Shown here piece after piece: positions 1-5,574 of a stretch of 5,574 nt of DNA. The position numbers and the translations under genes were made by a program. The stretch spans positions 1 through 5,574 of the forward strand of contig CAMJNB010000119.1 of assembly GCA_946407175.1 (NCBI GenBank), in the 5' to 3' direction. How positions within the stretch are numbered: position 1 is the stretch's first letter; every line of letters starts with the position of its first letter. The DNA comes from an uncultured Selenomonadales bacterium. GTDB lineage: Bacteria > Bacillota_C > Negativicutes > Selenomonadales > Selenomonadaceae. Under the pieces are notes generated by a model. That model saw only the letters and a list, made by a program, of their open reading frames with translations, was not told where the DNA came from and did no database searches.

Positions 1-3000
1 ACGCAGTTGGCGCAAGCAACAAAGGATAAAGATTCTGAAGATACCGCAATAGCTCTAAATGCATACAAACAAATCGAACCGCTCAAAAAACAAATTAATG
101 AAAAAAATAAAGAAATTCAAAATCTTAAAGAGGAACAAAAAAAGCGTGCAGAAATGACGCCGCTGGATAAAGCACAAGAAGAACTTGCCGAATTAAAGGC
201 ACAAGCACGGGAAACGGTAAAGGCAAGGAAAGAGGCTGAAAAAAACAGAGACGATAAAGCTCAACTTGCCGCTTTCAGAAAACGGGAGGAACTCGATAAA
301 CAAATTGCGCAGAAGAAATCAGAGATTAACAATCTCAAAATTGAACAGTTGCAAAATGAAATACCACGTCTGCAAGAAGAACGTAAAAAATTAATCGCTA
401 CAAGAAGAGAAGCTAAGAAAATCGGCGACCAAAAGGTGGCAGATAAAATTACAAAACAACTTGAGACTTTAAAAAAGAATATTAATCAAAAAACAAACCA
501 ACTTCAACAACTTGGTGGAAAATTAAAAACTGAATCGCCAATACAAGAAAATCCTGCTCCTGCCGATAATGTCCAATCGTCTAAGACGGAATCACAACAA
601 CAAACGCCGCCTGTGCAAGAAAAGTCTGCACAAGATGTTCAATCACCTAAGACGCAATCACAACAGCAAACTTCGCCTGTGCAAGAAAAGTCTGCACAAG
701 ATGTTCAATCACCTAAAACTGAATCACAATCAAATAACAACCCTTTAAATCAATTAACAGATGAAGAATTTGAAAGTATACGCAACGCTGTAAATAATAT
801 ACGTAAGTATTTTGGTGGAATGGATGAACTGCCCATTGAAAATTTCTCTGAAAAAGAACAAAACCTGCTCCGTCAAACGGGTATGACGCATAAAACCGAT
901 AACGAATTTTCAGGCGAAGAAGAAACGTTGCTCCTTGAACCTTTTGATAACGCTGTAAACAGCCGAGTAAAATCAGGTAAAACTCAACCACTGGTACAAG
1001 AAAATCCTGCGCCTGTCGAGCAAGTTCAAACTTCTCAATCACCTAAAACTGAAACGCCTAAAATTAAAAGTACTTTCGCGCAAGATGTTTTGCCGGATGA
1101 AAAAGAAAATACCGTTGTCGAAGGATATAAAACAAAAATCGTCGCTGATAACGGCAAGGAATATGAAGTTCAATACAAAGTGGTTGAGGCAGATGACCTT
1201 GTCGCGTCGCATTACTTGAATCTTGAGGACAGCAAAGTTGATAGGAATGAGAATTATCCTGCCGAACTTCAACCGCGTGATCGTGACCGTATTTCAATGC
1301 AAGCGGAATTGCTTTCAATGTCAAATTCCTTGCGTCCCGCCGACCTTATGGACAGCCGAAACTTGAATCAAGGCGCACCGATTGTACGAAATGACAACGT
1401 GGTTTTAAACGGCAACGGACGAACTGCCGCAATTAAATTTGCCTATGAAAACGGTAAAGCCGACCATTACAAGCAGGTTTTAGTAAATAGCTCGGAAAAA
1501 TTTGGTTTAGACCGTAACGCGGTAGCGCAGATGAAAAATCCCGTGCTTGTACGCGAAATTACCGACAACCTTTCAGCGCAGGATTTACAAGCCATAACCG
1601 AATCACAAACAGGCGGCGTCAAATTTGGAGCAAGTGAACAGGCTAAAAATGACGCGAGTAAAATTAAAATCAGATCGCTGGAACTTTACGTCGATAATGA
1701 CAACGGCGACATAACTAACGCTGATAACCGTAATTTTCTGGTAAGCGTCCTGCAAGATATTCTGAACAAAAACGAAATAAACGCGTACACTACGGCGGAC
1801 GGCGGTATCAATGTGGATGGACAAAGACGCGCAAAACGTGCTTTGTTCGCTCTTGCCTACGATGATGACACGCTGATTGACAAAATTGCCGAATCTACGG
1901 ACGACAATATTAAAAAAATTACGAATGCATTGGAAAGTGCCGCTCCTCGAATTGCACAAATTCAGGCTAAGATGAAAGAAGGCATTTTGCACAGCTACGA
2001 CCTTTCAGACATTGCAAGTGCCGCTACACAGTTTAGCAACATTCGCAAGGATAAAAAGCTAACCGTGCAAGATTATATCGGTCAACAAGTTTTAGCCGCA
2101 TTTGGTGAAGAATCGGAAATAAAAAAAGCGCTGGTGAAATTTTTCGACGAACATAAAGACAGCGCGATTCAGATTTCGGATTTTTTAAAAGGCTTAGCGG
2201 ACGGCATAGAAAGGCAAGGAAATCCGAATCAGATAGAATTGTTTGACGGCAGTAAACCTGCAGAGGCAGTGCCGTTAATGAATTTGATTGACAACGCGAA
2301 AGAAATTGCCGCCGATAAATTACGTGAGAGAAGTGAACGTGCAAAACCTAAGCAAATAAATTTGTTTGAAGAGCCGGAAGAAAAACCTGCCGAAAAAACG
2401 CCGGCTGAAAGAATTGGTGAAGCACTAAAAAACGCTACACCTGCTCCGGTTCAAAACGAAGATGAACAAGTGCCAACGCTTGATTTACAGCAACCTCCTG
2501 TTGTTAAAAATGAAAAACCGAAAGAAAATTTAAATAAAGAAGACAAAATAGATGTTACGTCACCTGAAGCTTGGAGAACCATAGAAGAAACTGCCGCCGA
2601 TGTCAAAGGTTTAAGACGGCGTAAGAAAGAGACTGCTACAGATGATGATATAATGGATATATCACACGTTGCGCCAAATATTGACATTAGCGAAGAAGAC
2701 AGATTATGGGCAGAATTGGATAAAGAGCTTAAGAAACTTTCAGCCAATCCAATCTTTAATCCTAAAATTTATACCATTGGTCTGAAACTCGGAATGCTGT
2801 ATATAAAAAAGGGTATGAGTAAATTTTCAGACTGGGCAAAAGAATTGACGAATAAAGGCGGCGCAAACATTAAACCGTGGCTTTCTTCAATTTGGGAAAC
2901 TATAAGAAATTATCCGCCTAAAACAAATTTTGACGAAGAACAAGTAAGTACTTTTTCAGAATATATCGGCTCATTGATAGCTAATAAACAAGCCCAAACC

Positions 3001-5505
3001 TATGAAGATGTACTTGCTCTTTTTGAAGAAGATTTTGAAAAGGAAGATGTGGAAAAATTCGCTCCTGTTATTGAAGCCGCGTATAAAGGTATAAAAAAAT
3101 TCTTCGATGAAAACGCCAATAATCAGCAGGACGCTGAAAATGACAAGGGGGAAGAAATTAAAAAATCTCTTGTTGAATTGGCAGAAAAAGCGTGGAACGA
3201 TAAAACTTTTAGCGGCAAAGTATCTTTTACTCCTTCTCAAAAATTTCGTGATAAAGTACAAGAATTATTTGGTCATAATGTCGACACTGTTTTTATTACA
3301 GCTGATGACGTTAGACATATAAAAAAACATCACGGTCAACTTGAATCACAGCGTGGGCAATTAGAAATAACGCCTGAAACGATTGCAGAAATTTATGACA
3401 TTGTAAATGATTTTGATACGGCAACTAAAGAGCGTGATGATAATCTAGGTAACCAAAGTGTTATGGTAGTTAAAGGTGGTAATGGTACAAGCTACGCGCT
3501 TTTAGTTGAACGCGGAAAAAGTAAAGCACAAGTTAAAACCTTCTATAAATTAAAAAGAGCTTTACAGATGTCCGATGCAAACTCCCCGAACTTTAACGTC
3601 CAAAACGACTCTTTAAAAACTCGTATCGAAAATATAACACAATCAGCAGACAATGACAAGGCAATATTGCAAGAAAATGCGCCTGCCGAATCACAAGTAC
3701 CAAACGTCTATACCGAACTGCAACGCAAGGCACAGCGTGGAGAAAATCTTACAACAGAAGAAAAAACTATCCTTGTGAAAAATCCCGAAAATCTTGTAGC
3801 AGATGAAAACCTTCGCAACGCACTCTATCAAAAATTTCCTAACATAAAGTATTGCATTGACATATCCTTCCGCGCAGTTAATCAAAACTTTGGTACGGCG
3901 GACGCGAAAGAAACTTTAGCACAATTTTTAGTATCAGACAGAGAAGAAGAATATAGTTATGCCGCTAATCAATTAATTAAGTTATGGCGTGTTGAAAGGT
4001 ATTTAAAAAACACAGACCAAACAAAATTAAATAGCGGGGAAAACGAAATTGCTATACTTGACGACTTAGAATGGGACGACAAAATTTCAGCAAAAGAATT
4101 GTACGGCAGAACGCTGAAAGCGCTTTATAACCAAAATGAAAAATCACACCGCAAGCCTACTTCCGATTATGCGTTGAATTTGGAGAACTTCAAACTTTAC
4201 GGGCAGAAAAGCGAAACGCGTACCACCGGCAACATCAAGATAATTGCGAAGATGAGTAGCGATTATAAAGGCATTACTGTGACGCAGACAACAAACGGCT
4301 ATAAATTAAAGTACCAAATTCCGTTGAGTGAAATGGATAAAGCCTATGATGATAATGACGCTTTAAAAAATCTTTTAGACAAGTATCTTTCGGACGCTTA
4401 CAAAAAACTTGCCATAGAAAATAATATTCCTACTGAGCAAATTCAAGAAAATATAGAAGGTGTAATTGAAAGGTTTGCATATTATCATAATTTGGTTGTA
4501 CCTAATATGTACCAACGTTTCAGAGAAGAAGTGCCGTCCGATGAAAACGCGATACCTACAGAAAATCAGCAAGAAAAACAGGCGGCGCCTACAGAGGATA
4601 CGACACCTAATTCTTTGTTGTTGCCGGACGGCAGTAAACCCTACGAAGTCTACAAGCAAACGTTGGATAAGAAGGATCAAGAATTTTTAGAAGAGGAAGT
4701 GCCACTTGGAATTTTCAAAATGTCACGTCGTACGCAGGTAGAAGACGCCGTACGAAATAAAAAGCCGCGTGACAGCTTGAAGACAGAGGCGGAAAGAAAA
4801 TATTACGACTGGCTGAAGGCGCAGTTAGGTGAAAACGGCTACACGATAGAAAAGCGACGCTCAAAAGGCGATAACGGCAGAGACGAGTACACGGCGGTAG
4901 TGAAAGGCGATTTCAAAACCGACGCCGGTAAAAAAATGTTGAATAATTTAAAAGAACTTGCAGAACGGTTAGGTGGAGAGTTGAAACAATCCTCCGACAA
5001 AGTTGCAAGTTTTTATTTTGGCGAAAAGACTAAGCCGTTAAAGCAATTCCAAACTGCGGCAAAAGTTTTGTTCAATCAGAAAGAAACTGCACCGAAAGAA
5101 AGTGACGCTCCAAAAAGTCAAAAAAAAGTAGAAGGAGTATCACCCTTTGACGGCAGCACCGGCTCGTCACCCGTTACCACTACAGGTTCGCTTGTTCGGT
5201 TGGCTGACGATAAAAGCGGTGTCAGCTACCAGGGCGCCAATGCGATGAGTAATACTCCTTTGGCAGAAAATATATCACAATCGATAAACGAAGGCAAGGC
5301 AGAAAATTTAAAGTGGATTGAACAAAATAAATTCACATACGACGAAAAGAAAAGCGTAGAAGAGAATATGGCGGCGGCGGAAAAAATCGCGCAGGAATAT
5401 CTTGACAACTTCGGCATAACGGCTAATATCAATACACCAGAACGAATTGAACTGCGTCGCAAAATTATTGAAGAGCTTTACGGCAACGGCGCTCAAAAAA
5501 AGTAA
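1..5505 (+). CDS. Large polyvalent protein of a phage or conjugative element, 5' end outside the window: coiled coil, DdrB-like ParB domain, PBECR-type nuclease-like domain
   Basis: The frame is open from base 1 to the TAA at 5503-5505. The TTG at 7 has only six bases before it, also open in frame, so there is no sign that it is the true start. Domains, with residue 1 at base 7: coiled coil 15-170; repetitive linker 175-245; DdrB-like ParB-superfamily module 385-790 (LQPRDRDR, GNGRT, MKNPVLVRE); helical mobile-element module 899-1035; RNase-like PBECR domain 1068-1190 (HIKKHHG); unassigned regions 1235-1512 and 1535-1692; helical lead-in 1740-1832. No signal peptide or membrane segment is visible, which suits a soluble cytoplasmic protein. 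Proteins of this build are known from phages, prophages and conjugative elements and are proposed to be delivered with the DNA as multi-effector counter-defence or establishment factors; that role is inferred here. The C-terminus is odd: a P-loop domain follows in the same frame just after the stop, so the protein may be a truncated form of a longer one. Confidence 0.9.
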   Translation, partial: TQLAQATKDKDSEDTAIALNAYKQIEPLKKQINEKNKEIQNLKEEQKKRAEMTPLDKAQEELAELKAQARETVKARKEAEKNRDDKAQLAAFRKREELDKQIAQKKSEINNLKIEQLQNEIPRLQEERKKLIATRREAKKIGDQKVADKITKQLETLKKNINQKTNQLQQLGGKLKTESPIQENPAPADNVQSSKTESQQQTPPVQEKSAQDVQSPKTQSQQQTSPVQEKSAQDVQSPKTESQSNNNPLNQLTDEEFESIRNAVNNIRKYFGGMDELPIENFSEKEQNLLRQTGMTHKTDNEFSGEEETLLLEPFDNAVNSRVKSGKTQPLVQENPAPVEQVQTSQSPKTETPKIKSTFAQDVLPDEKENTVVEGYKTKIVADNGKEYEVQYKVVEADDLVASHYLNLEDSKVDRNENYPAELQPRDRDRISMQAELLSMSNSLRPADLMDSRNLNQGAPIVRNDNVVLNGNGRTAAIKFAYENGKADHYKQVLVNSSEKFGLDRNAVAQMKNPVLVREITDNLSAQDLQAITESQTGGVKFGASEQAKNDASKIKIRSLELYVDNDNGDITNADNRNFLVSVLQDILNKNEINAYTTADGGINVDGQRRAKRALFALAYDDDTLIDKIAESTDDNIKKITNALESAAPRIAQIQAKMKEGILHSYDLSDIASAATQFSNIRKDKKLTVQDYIGQQVLAAFGEESEIKKALVKFFDEHKDSAIQISDFLKGLADGIERQGNPNQIELFDGSKPAEAVPLMNLIDNAKEIAADKLRERSERAKPKQINLFEEPEEKPAEKTPAERIGEALKNATPAPVQNEDEQVPTLDLQQPPVVKNEKPKENLNKEDKIDVTSPEAWRTIEETAADVKGLRRRKKETATDDDIMDISHVAPNIDISEEDRLWAELDKELKKLSANPIFNPKIYTIGLKLGMLYIKKGMSKFSDWAKELTNKGGANIKPWLSSIWETIRNYPPKTNFDEEQVSTFSEYIGSLIANKQAQTYEDVLALFEEDFEKEDVEKFAPVIEAAYKGIKKFFDENANNQQDAENDKGEEIKKSLVELAEKAWNDKTFSGKVSFTPSQKFRDKVQELFGHNVDTVFITADDVRHIKKHHGQLESQRGQLEITPETIAEIYDIVNDFDTATKERDDNLGNQSVMVVKGGNGTSYALLVERGKSKAQVKTFYKLKRALQMSDANSPNFNVQNDSLKTRIENITQSADNDKAILQENAPAESQVPNVYTELQRKAQRGENLTTEEKTILVKNPENLVADENLRNALYQKFPNIKYCIDISFRAVNQNFGTADAKETLAQFLVSDREEEYSYAANQLIKLWRVERYLKNTDQTKLNSGENEIAILDDLEWDDKISAKELYGRTLKALYNQNEKSHRKPTSDYALNLENFKLYGQKSETRTTGNIKIIAKMSSDYKGITVTQTTNGYKLKYQIPLSEMDKAYDDNDALKNLLDKYLSDAYKKLAIENNIPTEQIQENIEGVIERFAYYHNLVVPNMYQRFREEVPSDENAIPTENQQEKQAAPTEDTTPNSLLLPDGSKPYEVYKQTLDKKDQEFLEEEVPLGIFKMSRRTQVEDAVRNKKPRDSLKTEAERKYYDWLKAQLGENGYTIEKRRSKGDNGRDEYTAVVKGDFKTDAGKKMLNNLKELAERLGGELKQSSDKVASFYFGEKTKPLKQFQTAAKVLFNQKETAPKESDAPKSQKKVEGVSPFDGSTGSSPVTTTGSLVRLADDKSGVSYQGANAMSNTPLAENISQSINEGKAENLKWIEQNKFTYDEKKSVEENMAAAEKIAQEYLDNFGITANINTPERIELRRKIIEELYGNGAQKK
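49..516 (+). other. N-terminal coiled-coil region
   Basis: Residues about 15-170 are nearly all Lys, Glu, Gln, Ala, Leu and Ile, with hydrophobic residues at heptad-like spacing (for example EPLKKQINEKNKEIQNLKEE and later RLQEERKKLIATRREAKK). Pro is rare, with single residues near 25, 52 and 119 that could mark breaks between helices. This is typical of a long helical stalk or dimerisation region. It gives no enzymatic hint. It probably continues upstream of the window. Confidence 0.75.
544..566 (+). repeat. Dispersed linker repeat, copy 1 (QENPAPAD)
   Basis: This 23-base stretch matches 997-1019 at 21 of 23 positions and resembles a shorter form at 3670-3689. It encodes a QENPAP-type linker just before the 66-bp tandem repeats. 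Confidence 0.75.
574..729 (+). repeat. 66-bp tandem repeat (about 2.4 copies) encoding a 22-residue Q/S/P-rich linker
   Basis: Unit 1 is 574-639, unit 2 is 640-705, and a partial third unit is 706-729. The encoded unit reads QSPKTESQQQTPPVQEKSAQDV with a few substitutions (S/P, E/Q, P/S). The period is a multiple of three, so copy-number change keeps the frame. The segment is low in predicted structure and separates the coiled coil from the next part of the protein, so it acts as a flexible tether. The copies are nearly identical at DNA level, which points to recent expansion by slippage or unequal recombination. Confidence 0.9.
997..1053 (+). repeat. Dispersed linker repeat, copy 2 (QENPAPVEQVQ...QSPKTE)
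   Basis: Bases 997-1019 match 544-566 at 21 of 23 positions, and 1036-1053 is an exact 18-base match to 706-723 (encoding QSPKTE). The linker block that follows the coiled coil is therefore repeated, in the same order, just before the DdrB-like domain. A further AQDV at 1081-1089 echoes the end of the tandem unit. Confidence 0.8.
1159..2376 (+). other. DdrB-like ParB-superfamily module with its C-terminal helical companion
   Basis: Residues about 385-560 carry the hallmarks of the DdrB-like ParB superfamily domain: YKVVEADDLVASH (390-402), NYPAELQPRDRDR (416-428), GAPIV followed by GNGRT (469-473), FGLDRN (499-504), MKNPVLVRE (509-517) and GASEQAKNDAS (541-551). Residues 560-790 follow the usual helical extension of this family (RRAKRALFALAYDD, ESTDDNIKKITNALESAAPRI) and end in the charged RERSERAKPKQINLFEEP. 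The family is named after phage P1 DdrB and recurs in large phage and conjugative-element proteins; ParB-fold relatives bind or cut nucleic acid and some hydrolyse nucleotides. The GNGRT loop, equivalent to the ParB nucleotide-binding motif, is intact here. The biochemical activity of this copy is not known. Confidence 0.88.
2701..3117 (+). other. Helical module common in large mobile-element proteins
   Basis: Residues 899-970 have the pattern LWAELDKELKKL, then NPIFNPKIYTIGLKLGMLYI, KKGMSKFSDWAKELT and IKPWLSSIWETIRNYP. I recall similar stretches in other phage and conjugative polyvalent proteins and large methylase or helicase proteins, typically reading like 'elaiGakigayyIeaG.rkFadfakaMi...kpyLkswYe..r.yP'. 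A second helical segment follows at 979-1035 (TFSEYIGSLIANKQAQTYED and VEKFAPVIEAAYKGIKKFFD). It looks like a structural or packing module rather than an enzyme. I do not have a firm family name for it. Confidence 0.6.
3208..3576 (+). other. Nuclease-like domain of the phage Barnase/EndoU/ColicinE5-D/RelE-like (PBECR) type
   Basis: Residues about 1068-1190 read VSFTPSQKFRDKVQELFG, then VFITADDVRHIKKHHGQ (1095-1111), ITPETIAEIYDIVNDFDTA, and a strand-rich tail with SVMVVKGG, YALLVERGKSKAQVKTFYKL. The 'i..dD.rHI.kHHG', 'l.ie.i..i..ii.npd' and beta-hairpin ending in K..tfYKlK is the layout of PBECR domains, RNase-fold toxins found in phage polyvalent proteins. His1104, His1108 and His1109 are candidate active-site residues, with Lys1173 or Lys1177 in the sheet as possible partners. 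The exact PBECR subfamily cannot be fixed by eye. Cleavage of an RNA such as tRNA is inferred from the superfamily. Confidence 0.65.
3670..3689 (+). repeat. Dispersed linker repeat, copy 3 (QENAPAE)
   Basis: The sequence resembles copies 1 and 2 but lacks one codon (QENAPAE against QENPAPAD or QENPAPVE). It lies right after the nuclease-like domain and before the next unassigned region, so again at a domain boundary. Confidence 0.6.
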
Positions 5506-5523
5506 CGCAAGGCATGTTTGATA

Positions 5524-5574
5524 ATGGGACTTCCTGGAAGCGGTAAATCAACCATTGCCGACAGTGTTGCAAAG
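5524..5574 (+). CDS. Start of a P-loop NTPase or zeta-toxin-like kinase domain, 3' partial; possibly the detached C-terminus of the upstream protein
   Basis: The first 17 codons from the ATG at 5524 give MGLPGSGKST followed by IADSVAK, a textbook Walker A motif (5527-5553) that binds the phosphates of ATP or GTP. The frame is the same as the upstream gene and is open from the TAA at 5503-5505 onward (RKACLIMGLPGSGKST). A TTG at 5518 is the other possible start; the AAGG at 5509-5512 lies 5 bases before it and 11 bases before the ATG, a weak ribosome site either way. Starting at the ATG would discard the beta strand (KACLIM) that normally holds the P-loop. Zeta-toxin kinases, which phosphorylate UDP-N-acetylglucosamine in the classical family, are often the C-terminal domain of DdrB-bearing polyvalent proteins, which is why I favour that family. 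An AAA_33-type nucleotide kinase is the alternative. Confidence 0.6.
   Translation, partial: MGLPGSGKSTIADSVAK

Noticed and set aside
7..9. TTG at base 7 as the true start codon
   Set aside because: The frame is already open upstream to the window edge, there is no room to see a ribosome site, and the coiled coil appears to be under way. The gene is better treated as 5' partial.
713..1992. Several minus-strand open frames of 77-129 codons
   Set aside because: They lie wholly within the large gene, have unlikely Phe/Cys/Leu-rich translations typical of the antisense of Lys/Glu-rich coding DNA, and show no convincing ribosome sites or domain signatures.
3107..3322. Plus-strand 71-codon frame overlapping the large gene
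   Set aside because: It is an out-of-frame shadow of the PBECR-region coding sequence, Lys/Leu-rich with no recognisable motif; the main frame here encodes a clear domain.
5143..5215. tRNA-like look of the stretch encoding GSTGSSPVTTTG, with GGTTCG nearby
   Set aside because: The possible T-arm has a mismatched stem and the wrong loop, and no anticodon arm or acceptor pairing can be built around it.
5503..5505. Alternative genetic code with TAA read as an amino acid
   Set aside because: Known phage code changes mostly affect TAG or TGA, and a single TAA gives no support for genome-wide reassignment. It is kept only as part of the readthrough possibility.
5514..5546. ATG at 5514 as the start of the downstream gene
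   Set aside because: It is in a different frame from the P-loop and reaches a stop at 5544-5546 after ten codons.

Overview
The window is almost filled by one very long plus-strand reading frame. It is open from base 1 and closes with TAA at 5503-5505. The start lies outside the window: the codons before the TTG at 7 are open in the same frame, and the first in-frame ATG is at 154, inside a coiled coil. The product is at least 1834 codons long. It is a mosaic 'polyvalent' protein of the kind carried by tailed phages, prophages and conjugative elements. Residues are numbered here with the codon at base 7 as residue 1. A few bases after the stop, the same frame continues into a Walker A P-loop (GLPGSGKST, 5527-5553), the start of a probable zeta-toxin-like kinase or ATPase domain that runs off the window.

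Layout, N to C: a charged coiled coil (residues about 15-170); a Q/P/S/T-rich linker with a 66-bp tandem repeat (about 175-245); a short helical stretch (about 245-320); a second copy of the linker (about 325-365); a DdrB-like ParB-superfamily module with GNGRT at 469-473 and its helical companion (about 385-790); a P/E-rich linker (about 790-875); a helical module shared with other large mobile-element proteins (about 899-1035); a nuclease-like domain of the phage Barnase/EndoU/ColicinE5/RelE-like (PBECR) type (about 1068-1190); a third linker copy (about 1220-1232); two regions I cannot assign (about 1235-1512 and 1535-1692); and a helical lead-in (about 1740-1832) to the P-loop.

The most striking point is the in-frame TAA between the lead-in helix and the P-loop. 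The core beta strand that normally precedes a Walker A motif (KACLIM) is encoded on the far side of the stop but before the only downstream ATG. This looks like one protein split by a nonsense codon, by readthrough, or by recent fission.

The DNA is AT-rich and lysine-rich codons dominate. No marker gene fixes the host; a phage, prophage or integrative element of a low-GC, possibly gut-associated, anaerobe is a guess. Such proteins are thought to enter the recipient cell with the element's DNA and act against host defences or protect the DNA. The mix seen here (ParB-like, RNase-like, P-loop kinase-like) fits that role, but no function has been shown for this one. There is no intergenic stretch over 300 bases, and I saw no RNA gene, CRISPR array, insertion sequence or terminator.
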